In this document: positions 1 to 6,108 of the stretch, piece by piece
How the letters are laid out: each line of letters begins with the position of its first letter
How positions within the stretch are numbered: position 1 is the stretch's first letter
Assembly: GCA_003560215.1 (NCBI GenBank)
Contig: PWIY01000298.1
Location: 1 to 7,361, forward strand
DNA length: 7,361 nt
From: Bacteroidales bacterium
GTDB taxonomy: Bacteria > Bacteroidota > Bacteroidia > Bacteroidales > UBA7960
Direction: 5' to 3'
Program-made: the position numbers and the translations under genes
The notes under the pieces: generated by a model
Seen by the model: only the letters and a program-made list of their open reading frames with translations
Database searches by the model: none
Told to the model about the DNA's origin: nothing

Positions 1-3
1 GCA

Positions 4-37
4 GTTGTTGGTTAGTTGGTTGTTGGTTTTTGTGGTG
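4..37. repeat. GT-rich degenerate repeat at window edge
   Basis: The left edge is built almost only of G and T, with GTTGTTGG occurring at 4-11 and again at 19-26 and further GG pairs up to position 37. Read on the other strand it is a CCAAC-type degenerate repeat. It may be the end of a longer intergenic repeat cut by the window. No gene is visible between 1 and 150. Confidence 0.4.
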
Positions 38-90
38 GAAAAATTTATGGCATTTTTTTTGATTTGTCATGATTGTATTAGATGAACATT

Positions 91-98
91 TATCTTTA
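91..98 (+). promoter_or_regulatory. candidate -7 box for the efflux adaptor gene
   Basis: TATCTTTA matches the Bacteroidota -7 consensus TAnnTTTG at all but its last base and lies about 50 bases before the adaptor start. Possible -33 elements are TTTG at 63-66, with a 24-base spacer, or TTG at 73-75, with a 15-base spacer. Neither spacing is ideal, so this is only a candidate. Confidence 0.3.
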
Positions 99-150
99 CG
101 CGCTGTTTAACAGTGGCTTTCTAATTTTTGGTTTTTTATCGGGTTAAATT

Positions 151-1392
151 ATGAAGAAGAAAAAATTTGTCCTCATTGGCATTGGGGTCCTTTTGGTGGC
201 CTCCTTGTGGTATTTTCTGCGTGACGAGGGGGTGACCATGGAGATGATCTGTGTACCCGTGGAACGCGGTGACTTTGATGTAAGTGTGTTTACCAGTGGT
301 GAGCTGGAAGCGAAAAATTCAACTGATATTCTCGGGCCGAGCCGTTTGCGCCAGATACGGGTAAACAATGCACAAATCTCTGATATGGTACCGGAAGGAA
401 CGGTGGTCAGGAAAGGGGACTGGGTGGCAACCCTGGACCGTACCGATATAAGTAATCGTATTCTTGACAGGGAAACAGAGTTGGAGCAGCTCGAAACTTC
501 CTTTACCCAGACACAACTCGACACAACCATGGAGTTGCGAAGTGCCCGCAATGACCTGGTTAACCTGCAGTTTGCCTATGAGGAAGCCAAAATCAGCCTG
601 GAACAGTCCCAATATGAGCCCCCGGCCACTATCCGTCAGGCGGAAATCAGCATGGAGCAAGCCCAGCGGGCTTATGACCAGGCATTGGAAAATTACGAAC
701 TGCGCAGGCAACAGGCAGAAGCCAGGATGCGGGAAATTACTTCAGCCCTGAATCAGGAAAGGCGCCGTTATGAAGAAATCCTGGCGGTAATGGATGAATT
801 TGAAATTTATGCTCCACAGGATGGCATGGTCATATACCGGAGAAACTGGGACGGAACCCGTTTTGGTGTGGGGTCGCAGATCAATGCCTGGGACAACACC
901 GTGGCAACGCTGCCCGATTTTTCTGTGATGATGTCACGAACCTATGTCAATGAAATTGACATCAGCAGGGTAAGGGTCAATCAGCCGGCAGAGATCATTG
1001 TGGATGCATTTCCGGATAAGTCTTTCACCGGTTTTGTAACCGAAGTGGCCAATATCGGGGAGCAAAGACCCAACCAGGATGCAAGGGTGTTTGAGGTGAA
1101 GATTCAGATCAATGAGTCCGATACCATCATGCGTCCGGCCATGACCACAAAAAATACCATCATTACCCATGTGGAAGAGGATGTGTTGTTTATTCCCATT
1201 GAGGGAATCCATGCTGCCGATACCATAACTTATGTGTTTGTAAACAGAAATGACCGCCCGTATAAGCAGCAGGTGGTCACCGGTATTCGCAACGATGATC
1301 AGATCATTATCCGTGAAGGGCTTGACGAAGGAGACAGGGTGTACCTTACTGTACCACCCGATCCTGACGATATCCCCCTGAACACCTTATAA
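151..1392 (+). CDS. Efflux pump periplasmic adaptor (HlyD/MacA-like membrane fusion protein)
   Basis: This 413-residue protein should link an inner-membrane ABC transporter to an outer-membrane TolC-type channel. A lysine-rich start is followed by one hydrophobic helix at about 6-23, which acts as an uncleaved anchor and supports this start over the later in-frame ATGs. The first lipoyl half is about 78-100 (VPEGTVVRKGDWVATLD). A long charged, glutamine-rich coiled-coil hairpin covers about 101-213. The second lipoyl half is about 217-256 (YAPQDGMVIYRR), the beta-barrel about 263-300, and a membrane-proximal domain extends to about 402. Domain order and length fit the family. No Shine-Dalgarno sequence is seen. 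The next gene is a MacB-type permease 85 bases downstream, so the two are probably co-transcribed. The name MacA would be a guess about the substrate, which the sequence does not reveal. Part of the 3' end is repeated in the following gap. Confidence 0.9.
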   Translation: MKKKKFVLIGIGVLLVASLWYFLRDEGVTMEMICVPVERGDFDVSVFTSGELEAKNSTDILGPSRLRQIRVNNAQISDMVPEGTVVRKGDWVATLDRTDISNRILDRETELEQLETSFTQTQLDTTMELRSARNDLVNLQFAYEEAKISLEQSQYEPPATIRQAEISMEQAQRAYDQALENYELRRQQAEARMREITSALNQERRRYEEILAVMDEFEIYAPQDGMVIYRRNWDGTRFGVGSQINAWDNTVATLPDFSVMMSRTYVNEIDISRVRVNQPAEIIVDAFPDKSFTGFVTEVANIGEQRPNQDARVFEVKIQINESDTIMRPAMTTKNTIITHVEEDVLFIPIEGIHAADTITYVFVNRNDRPYKQQVVTGIRNDDQIIIREGLDEGDRVYLTVPPDPDDIPLNTL

Positions 1393-1477
1393 TTGCTGTG
1401 TCGCGTGGTACTACTACTTTTTTATCGAGACCAGCGGAGTGATATTATGCCTCTGAACACCCTATAATTGCCATGTC
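1376..1477 (+). repeat. Imperfect direct repeat of the adaptor gene tail
   Basis: Positions 1376-1402, which span the last codons and stop of the adaptor gene, recur at 1451-1477 immediately before the permease ATG, with 23 of 27 bases identical. The offset is 75 bases, a multiple of three, so both copies read in the same frame and both end PLNTL-stop. The bases between the copies (1403-1450) show little similarity to 1328-1375, so this is not a clean recent tandem duplication. The frame between the two stops is open, encoding 24 residues. I infer either an old duplication of the junction or recombination with a paralogous adaptor-permease junction elsewhere in the genome. Confidence 0.75.
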
Positions 1478-2839
1478 ATGAAGCTACTGGAAAAATATTT
1501 CTATAACCTGAATATTGCCCTGGAGTCGGTTTTCGCCAACCGCTTCCGTTCCATTTTGACTGCGCTTGGGATCATTTTCGGTGTGGCTGCCGTGATTGCG
1601 ATGCTGGCAATTGGAAATGGCGCCCGGCAGGAAATTCTGGAGCAGATGAAGATGGTTGGGGTCAACAATATCATTATCCGTCCGATCTATGCGGAAGACG
1701 GCAGGCCTGAGGAGGAGGAAGGCCGGTTTTCGCCTGGTCTTTCCCTCCAGGATGTGGAAAGCATCCAAAGGATCGTTCCCACCGTGCAACGCCTCAGCCC
1801 GGAAGTGCAAATCAGTGCCTACGCCATGGCAAACGGGATTCGCCGGCCGGTAAGGGTGGCAGGTGTCAGTCCGAGTTATTTTGATGTGTTTTCCCTGGGT
1901 TTGTCACGGGGGAAAATGTTTTCCGAAGAACAAATTGAGAAAGGGGCCCCGGTGGCTGTGATCGGCAACAACATCCGGGCGATCTTTTTTGGCAATTCGG
2001 ATCCTGTCGGCCAGCAGATCAAAGCCGGAAACAATTGGCTTACGGTGATTGGCGTGGTGGAAGACAGGATGGTAAGTGAAGATGCAGCCGCCAACCTGGG
2101 GGTCAGTGAATTCAACAATGTGATTTACACTCCGGTGCAGACCATGCTGCTGCGTTTCCGTGACCGTTCAGCTGTCAACATTGAAGACATCCAGATCTCA
2201 AGGCGTGGAGGCCGCGGACGGGGAGGCGGTGTTGTGATCGCGAGCAGCAACAACAACGGCAACGGGGAAGCTGTGGAGTATGAAAATTATCACCAGCTCG
2301 ACCGTGTTGTTGTACAGGTGGCGGAATCCGGTCAGTTGTCCGTATCGGCCGACCTCATACGGCGTATGCTTTACCGGCGGCACAACAACGTAGAAGATTT
2401 CGAGGTGATCATTCCGGAGTTGCTGCTTGAACAGGAACAGCGAACCCGTGAGATTTTCAACGTGGTTCTGGGTGCCATTGCCGGCATCTCCCTGATCGTG
2501 GGGGGTATCGGAATTATGAATATCATGCTGGCGTCAGTGATGGAACGAACCAAGGAGATCGGTGTGCGTCTGGCCATCGGAGCCAAAAAGACCGATGTGG
2601 TTTTCCAGTTCCTCTCGGAATCGACTTTCATCAGTGTGGCAGGCGGCATCATCGGTATTTTTCTGGGGATCGGCCTTTCCAGAGGCATCATGCACTTTAC
2701 TGATATCCTGACCATTGTATCCCTGACATCGATTGTCATCTCTTTCGGGGTGGCGGCTACTGTGGGCATTGTGTTCGGCTACATGCCGGCCAAAAAGGCT
2801 GCAGCCAAGGATCCGGTAACTTCACTGCGTTACGAGTAG
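1478..2839 (+). CDS. MacB-type ABC transporter permease (FtsX family, no ATPase domain)
   Basis: This 453-residue inner-membrane protein has the MacB_PCD plus FtsX layout: transmembrane helix 1 at about 23-46, a large periplasmic domain at about 47-322, then helices at about 327-352, 377-400 and 411-435. The cytoplasmic stretch after helix 2, ERTKEIGVRLAIGAK (356-370), is the conserved ABC-coupling segment, and the C-terminus PVTSLRYE is the usual ending of this family. E. coli MacB carries its nucleotide-binding domain in the same chain. Here there is no Walker A or signature motif, so a separate ATPase subunit is required and is not in the window. The adaptor gene just upstream is the expected partner. 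The periplasmic domain carries an RGG-rich, then asparagine-rich stretch at about 242-264 that looks like an insertion. No Shine-Dalgarno sequence precedes the ATG, but the N-terminus (MKLLEKYFYNLNIALESVFANR) is typical. The substrate is unknown. Confidence 0.9.
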   Translation: MKLLEKYFYNLNIALESVFANRFRSILTALGIIFGVAAVIAMLAIGNGARQEILEQMKMVGVNNIIIRPIYAEDGRPEEEEGRFSPGLSLQDVESIQRIVPTVQRLSPEVQISAYAMANGIRRPVRVAGVSPSYFDVFSLGLSRGKMFSEEQIEKGAPVAVIGNNIRAIFFGNSDPVGQQIKAGNNWLTVIGVVEDRMVSEDAAANLGVSEFNNVIYTPVQTMLLRFRDRSAVNIEDIQISRRGGRGRGGGVVIASSNNNGNGEAVEYENYHQLDRVVVQVAESGQLSVSADLIRRMLYRRHNNVEDFEVIIPELLLEQEQRTREIFNVVLGAIAGISLIVGGIGIMNIMLASVMERTKEIGVRLAIGAKKTDVVFQFLSESTFISVAGGIIGIFLGIGLSRGIMHFTDILTIVSLTSIVISFGVAATVGIVFGYMPAKKAAAKDPVTSLRYE

Positions 2840-2901
2840 GTTTTTAGGACTGGCGGAAGGTGATCCGTTTTGCCCAGGCATGTCCTCAGGGGTCTGCTAA
2901 C

Positions 2902-2979
2902 TGGCAATACGGTTGCTTTTCCTTCACAACCATCGTGCCGTCAGGGCCGGTTCGGTGGTAACAAGTTTGCTTTTCGTTC
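2902..2979. repeat. Short imperfect direct repeat in the permease-elbB gap
   Basis: Positions 2902-2925 and 2956-2979 match at 19 of 24 bases, sharing a TTGCTTTTC core, with an offset of 54 bases. The rest of the 2840-3057 gap has no convincing gene, terminator or RNA. Open stretches of about 40 codons exist on both strands but lack good starts, so I do not call them genes. The repeat may be the remnant of a duplication or coincidence. Confidence 0.3.
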
Positions 2980-3057
2980 AGCACTGAATTCCCAGACCCA
3001 GGGATTCCCTCCTTACCTGCCGATCCTCACTTATTAGGACTTTTCCTGCAAGATGAT

Positions 3058-3065
3058 TATATTTG
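3058..3065 (+). promoter_or_regulatory. -7 promoter box of elbB
   Basis: TATATTTG is a perfect match to the Bacteroidota -7 consensus TAnnTTTG. Transcription would begin near 3072, leaving a leader of about 30 bases before the ATG at 3104. That start would be far better spaced than the in-frame ATG at 3080. No clear -33 TTTG element is seen at the expected distance. Confidence 0.5.
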
Positions 3066-3103
3066 GGTATTGATCCCGAATGTATAATCAAAATCTTGAT
3101 ACG

Positions 3104-3754
3104 ATGAAGAAATTTGCAGTGATTCTTGCCGGAAACGGTGTGTATGACGGAGCAGAAATTCATGAAGCGACCCTTTCGATGTATGCAATCAAAAAACAGG
3201 GGGCTGAATATGATGTATTTGCCCCGGACATGGAGCAGCATCACGTGGTGAATCACCTAAACGGAGAAGAAATGAATGAGAAGCGCAATGTGCTGGTGGA
3301 GGCTGCCCGCATTGCCCGCGGAAACATCAAACCCCTTGATCAGTTTGATCCTTCCGAATACGATGTTTTGCTGATGCCAGGTGGCTTCGGTGCGGCAAAG
3401 AACCTGAGTACTTTTGCTTTTGACGGCCCGGACTGCAAGGTGCAGCCTGATGTGGAGAAAGCCATCAACGGAATGCACCAGGCAGGTAAACCCATTGCGG
3501 CGCTTTGCATCTCACCTGCTGTTGTGGCCAGGGTGTTGGGTAAAGGCAAGCTGACCATTGGTCAGGATGAAGGAACTGCCGGTGCCATTGAGTCAATGGG
3601 AGGTGTTCACGAAACCACCAATCACGGGGAAGTGATTGTGGATGAGCAAAACAAACTGTTTACCACCCCCTGTTATATGCTTGATGCCGAAATCACACAG
3701 ATTGCCGACGGGGCGGAGAACATCGTGCGTGCTGTCCTCAAGTCTCTGAAGTAA
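3104..3754 (+). CDS. elbB: ElbB-family protein (DJ-1/PfpI superfamily, glyoxalase III-like)
   Basis: From the ATG at 3104 the product is 216 residues, almost the same as E. coli ElbB (217 as I recall), and begins MKKFAVILAG as family members do. An in-frame ATG at 3080 would add eight atypical residues. Family-specific blocks are GVYDGAEIHEATL (12-24), NVLVEAARIARG (62-73), MPGGFGAAKNLS (91-102) and the nucleophile elbow with the likely catalytic cysteine in GKPIAALCISPAV (Cys135). DEQNKLFTTPCYML (180-193) is also conserved. ElbB belongs to the cytosolic DJ-1/PfpI proteins and has been described as a glyoxalase with low activity on glyoxal. Its historic link to isoprenoid synthesis remains unexplained. 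Residue 11 is Asn, where I recall E. coli having Cys (SGCGVYDG), so only Cys135 is a candidate nucleophile. The gene has its own promoter candidate, stands alone, and converges on the nitroreductase. Confidence 0.93.
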   Translation: MKKFAVILAGNGVYDGAEIHEATLSMYAIKKQGAEYDVFAPDMEQHHVVNHLNGEEMNEKRNVLVEAARIARGNIKPLDQFDPSEYDVLLMPGGFGAAKNLSTFAFDGPDCKVQPDVEKAINGMHQAGKPIAALCISPAVVARVLGKGKLTIGQDEGTAGAIESMGGVHETTNHGEVIVDEQNKLFTTPCYMLDAEITQIADGAENIVRAVLKSLK

Positions 3755-3767
3755 ACCCGGAGGGTTT
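3753..3767 (+). terminator. Stem-loop overlapping the elbB stop codon
   Basis: AAACCC, loop GGA, GGGTTT form a perfect six-base-pair stem that begins inside the elbB TAA stop. It lacks a long T-run downstream; only the TTT of the stem itself and a later CTTTA are present. It could end transcription of elbB or protect the 3' end of the message, but a canonical intrinsic terminator it is not. Confidence 0.35.
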
Positions 3768-3787
3768 GGGGCTTTACGGTAACGATT

Positions 3788-3819
3788 CCCGGAAGTTTCC
3801 CGCAAGGGTGCCTTCCGGG
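3788..3819. terminator. Two-part hairpin between convergent genes
   Basis: CCCGGAAG (3788-3795) pairs perfectly with CTTCCGGG (3812-3819). Inside it, CCC (3799-3801) and GGG (3806-3808) close a GCAA loop of the GNRA type when read on the plus strand, separated from the outer stem by a three-by-three internal loop. Its position between the 3' ends of elbB and the nitroreductase suggests a bidirectional transcription end structure. There is no T-run on either side, so termination is inferred from position and structure only. Confidence 0.45.
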
Positions 3820-3858
3820 CGGTTGTGCTGTGACACAATAAGGTGTGCGGGCCACAGT

Positions 3859-4446
3859 TTAAGGAAGCGCCTCTCCAAATTTTCCGGCAAACGCCAACTC
3901 ATGCAGGGGCTTGCGCGTCCGTGGCGATTTTTCCATTTTTTCGAAATCGGGGCTGAGTGCCTCAGGCTTGTCCTGTTGCCCAATGGCGATCAGGGCGATG
4001 GGTTCGTGGTCTTCGGGGATGTTGAAAAATTCAGTGGCCTTTTCTTTGCTGAATCCGCCCATCTGGTGGGTGGCCAGGCCCTCTTCCGTTGCCTGGAAGG
4101 TCAGGTATGCCATTGACTGGCCCACATCATACTGGTAAACATTGTTGGTTTTCCCTTTCGAGGATATCTTATTGCCGATGGCCAAAATCAGCACGGGTGC
4201 ATTACCGGCCCACTGCTGGTTGAACTCAACCATGCTGTCGTGGATCTTTTGCCAGGTATCGTCTCCCTTGAAACCCACCATGAACCGCCATGGCTGTTCA
4301 TTGAAGCTGGAAGGTGCCCATCTGGCTGCCTCAAGCAGGCGCTGTACTGTTTCTTTTTTTACCGGAGTTGACTGAAAGGAGCGTGGGCTCCATCTTTTTT
4401 TAATTACAGGATGGATATTCAATCTGGTATCTGCGGGTTTTTCCAT
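3859..4446 (-). CDS. Nitroreductase family protein (FMN-dependent NAD(P)H oxidoreductase)
   Basis: From the ATG at 4446 the product is 195 residues, a usual length for a small nitroreductase. These proteins bind FMN as homodimers and reduce nitroaromatics, quinones or other acceptors using NAD(P)H; the natural substrate cannot be read from sequence. FMN-binding features are RWSPRSF (18-24), AARWAPSSFNEQPWRF (40-55), GLATHQMGGF (123-132) and the C-terminal RTRKPL (176-181). The frame stays open 18 codons upstream to an ATG at 4500, but those residues (MLYRCYVNLIKNSLF...) are unlike family N-termini and come from AT-rich DNA, so I chose 4446. Weak minus-strand -7 box candidates lie at 4474-4481 (TAAATTTA) and 4455-4462 (TTTATTTG), each one base off consensus. 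The gene is divergent from tyrS and convergent with elbB, so it is probably transcribed alone. Confidence 0.9.
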   Translation of the reverse strand: MEKPADTRLNIHPVIKKRWSPRSFQSTPVKKETVQRLLEAARWAPSSFNEQPWRFMVGFKGDDTWQKIHDSMVEFNQQWAGNAPVLILAIGNKISSKGKTNNVYQYDVGQSMAYLTFQATEEGLATHQMGGFSKEKATEFFNIPEDHEPIALIAIGQQDKPEALSPDFEKMEKSPRTRKPLHELAFAGKFGEALP

Positions 4447-4524
4447 AAGTCTGTCAAATAAACTGTTTTTTATTAAATTTACGTAACATCTATACAACAA
4501 TGGGTGTTGGATATTTGTTTAAAG

Positions 4525-4559
4525 GCGCGCGCGAGTATAAGAAGCAAGGCGCGCGCGCG
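4525..4559. repeat. Pair of alternating GC tracts upstream of tyrS
   Basis: Two strictly alternating G/C tracts, nine bases at 4525-4533 and eleven at 4549-4559, are each preceded by AAG. They lie 15 bases apart in an otherwise AT-rich gap. Alternating GC is the classic Z-DNA-forming sequence. Being self-complementary, the tracts could also pair with each other as a nine-base-pair stem with a loop of about 16 bases. They sit immediately upstream of the tyrS -7 box, over the place where a -33 element would be expected. Confidence 0.7.
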
Positions 4560-4568
4560 TAAAGTTCT

Positions 4569-4576
4569 TATCTTTG
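4569..4576 (+). promoter_or_regulatory. -7 promoter box of tyrS
   Basis: TATCTTTG, followed by C, is a perfect match to the Bacteroidota -7 consensus TAnnTTTG. Transcription would start around 4583, giving a leader of about 65 bases before the tyrS ATG at 4648. No TTG-type -33 element is present 17-23 bases upstream, because that stretch is taken by a GC tract. The box lies inside an upstream open extension of the tyrS frame and argues against that extension being translated. Confidence 0.6.
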
Positions 4577-4647
4577 CAGGCTTACTCATCATGTTTTTAA
4601 TTGGCTGGGCCGCCGGAATGGCTCAGGATATATACAAATTGTTGACA

Positions 4648-5922
4648 ATGAATTTTATTGAAGAGTTGAAATGGCGCGGGATGATTCATGATTTCATGCC
4701 CGGAACGGAAGAGCAATTGCAAAAAGAAATGACCACGGCCTATGTGGGGATTGATCCGACAGCGGATTCTCTGCACATTGGTCATCTGGTTTCCATTATG
4801 ATGCTGAAACACCTGCAGCTTGCCGGGCATAAACCAATTGCCTTGGTAGGTGGTGCCACCGGAATGATCGGTGACCCCAGTGGAAAAAGTGAAGAGCGCA
4901 ATCTGTTGTCGGAGGAAGAACTGCGTCACAACGAAAATGCCATCAAAGCCCAGTTGCTTAGGTTTCTGGATTTTGACGAAGTAAAGAATCGCGCCGAGAT
5001 CGTGAATAATTACGACTGGATGAAAGACTTTTCCTTCCTCGGGTTCTTGCGCGAAGTGGGCAAGCATCTGACGGTCAACTACATGATGGCCAAGGATTCA
5101 GTTAAAAAGCGACTGGAGACCGGCCTGTCTTTTACGGAATTTACCTATCAGCTGGTTCAGGGTTATGACTTCCTTCATCTGAACGAGACAAAAAACTGCA
5201 AACTGCAGATGGGAGGCAGCGACCAGTGGGGGAATATTACAACGGGTACTGAACTGGTACGCCGTAAAACGGGTCGTGAGGTGTTCGGCCTGACCTGTCC
5301 GCTGATCACCAAAGCTGATGGCAACAAATTCGGGAAAACTGAGCAGGGCAATGTGTGGCTGGATCCCAACTATACATCTCCCTATCATTTTTACCAGTTC
5401 TGGCTGAACGGTTCGGATGTGGATACGGAACGTTTTATCAAGATCTTTACCCTGTTTTCGAAAGATCATATTGATGCCCTGATTGAAGAACACAAGCAGG
5501 CTCCCCACCAGCGTATTCTGCAACGCGCACTGGCGGAAGATATTACCATCAGGGTGCACGGGAAAGAGGCTTATGAAACGGCCGTAAAGGCCTCCGCGAT
5601 TCTGTTCGGAAAAGGTACCACTGAAGCCCTGAAAGAGTTGCCCGAAGATGTGTTTTTGGCTGTTTTTGACGGTGTTCCGATGCATGATGTGGATGCCGGC
5701 ACCATTCAGGCCGGAACGGGGATGGTTGATTTCCTTTCAGAGAAAACCGGCATAGCCAAATCAAAGGGAGAAGCCCGACGGATGTTAAAGGAGGGCAGCG
5801 TCAGCATCAACAAAGCGAAAGCCGGGGAAGACCAGCAGGTGAACAATGAGATGCTTATTAAAGGCAAATACATACTGGTGCAAAGGGGTAAAAAGAATTA
5901 CTACCTGGTAACGGTGCGGTAA
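4648..5922 (+). CDS. tyrS: Tyrosine--tRNA ligase
   Basis: This cytosolic class I synthetase charges tRNA-Tyr with tyrosine using ATP. From the ATG at 4648 it is 424 residues, the length of typical bacterial TyrRS, and starts MNFIEELKWRGMIHD as Bacteroidota homologues do. The HIGH signature is at 43-46 in ADSLHIGHL. The ATP/tyrosine pocket segment GGATGMIGDPSGKSEERNLL is at 68-87, and tyrosine-binding segments are QLVQGYDF (168-175) and GGSDQWGN (189-196). The KMSKS-type loop is KFGKT (227-231), which marks the TyrS1 type. A C-terminal S4-like RNA-binding domain covers about 357-424 (GIAKSKGEARRMLKEGSVSIN). The frame is open back to a GTG at 4504, adding 48 codons that include arginine/alanine repeats made by GC tracts and a hydrophobic stretch, but the promoter box lies within it and the family start is conserved. 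No deletion or missing catalytic residue is seen. No T-box-like leader is apparent. Confidence 0.97.
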   Translation: MNFIEELKWRGMIHDFMPGTEEQLQKEMTTAYVGIDPTADSLHIGHLVSIMMLKHLQLAGHKPIALVGGATGMIGDPSGKSEERNLLSEEELRHNENAIKAQLLRFLDFDEVKNRAEIVNNYDWMKDFSFLGFLREVGKHLTVNYMMAKDSVKKRLETGLSFTEFTYQLVQGYDFLHLNETKNCKLQMGGSDQWGNITTGTELVRRKTGREVFGLTCPLITKADGNKFGKTEQGNVWLDPNYTSPYHFYQFWLNGSDVDTERFIKIFTLFSKDHIDALIEEHKQAPHQRILQRALAEDITIRVHGKEAYETAVKASAILFGKGTTEALKELPEDVFLAVFDGVPMHDVDAGTIQAGTGMVDFLSEKTGIAKSKGEARRMLKEGSVSINKAKAGEDQQVNNEMLIKGKYILVQRGKKNYYLVTVR

Positions 5923-5943
5923 TTATTGCCCTTTGACACCCCA

Positions 5944-6054
5944 ATGCAGACCGTTTGGATGAACCAGGAATGGATACGGGATTTGTTGCCGGGTCATTTG
6001 CCCCAAACGACCGATTTGCAGAAAAAAGAATTGCGGCCGTATGCGGTCCGGTAA
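5944..6054 (+). CDS. Doubtful small ORF after tyrS
   Basis: A 36-codon ORF begins MQTVWMNQEWIRDLLPGHLP and ends ELRPYAVR. It lies in the same frame as tyrS, starting seven codons after its stop, so the tyrS frame has no second stop for 43 codons. Its composition is protein-like, with two tryptophans, but there is no Shine-Dalgarno sequence, no -7 box in the gap, and I recognise no family. It may simply be a chance open frame in the 186-base gap between tyrS and the amylase gene. Nothing else is evident in that gap apart from a four-base-pair GGTC/GACC hairpin at 6045-6059. Confidence 0.15.
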   Translation: MQTVWMNQEWIRDLLPGHLPQTTDLQKKELRPYAVR

Positions 6055-6090
6055 CGACCAAATGAAGGATAATACGAACAGATCCCACAA

Positions 6091-6096
6091 AAGGAG
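6091..6096 (+). promoter_or_regulatory. Shine-Dalgarno-like AAGGAG before the amylase gene
   Basis: AAGGAG, followed by purine-rich GAAGAAG, ends 12 bases before the ATG at 6109. It is the only gene start in the window with a clear Shine-Dalgarno-like sequence; the spacing is somewhat long. It supports 6109 as the start. No TAnnTTTG box was found between 5923 and 6108, so the promoter is either unusual or shared with tyrS. Confidence 0.5.
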
Positions 6097-6108
6097 AAGA
6101 AGAACAAT

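Noticed and set aside
2986..3007. Possible hairpin GAATTCCC with GGGATTC as a terminator for the permease gene.
   Set aside because: The arms match only with a bulge, there is no T-run, and it lies about 150 bases after the permease stop.
3080..3103. Alternative earlier start for elbB adding eight residues.
   Set aside because: ElbB proteins start MKK at the chosen ATG, and the -7 box at 3058-3065 would leave a leader of only about eight bases for the earlier start.
4447..4500. Eighteen-residue N-terminal extension of the nitroreductase.
   Set aside because: The DNA is AT-rich intergenic sequence with possible promoter elements, and the extension is unlike nitroreductase N-termini.
4504..4647. 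In-frame 48-codon N-terminal extension of tyrS from a GTG, including a hydrophobic stretch that looks like a signal or membrane segment.
   Set aside because: The stretch contains the GC tracts and a perfect -7 promoter box, and TyrRS family members begin at the MNFIEELKWRG position, giving exactly the usual 424 residues.
5098..5685. Antisense open frame of 195 codons opposite tyrS.
   Set aside because: It is fully contained in tyrS, whose frame carries the conserved synthetase motifs; the antisense product resembles nothing known.
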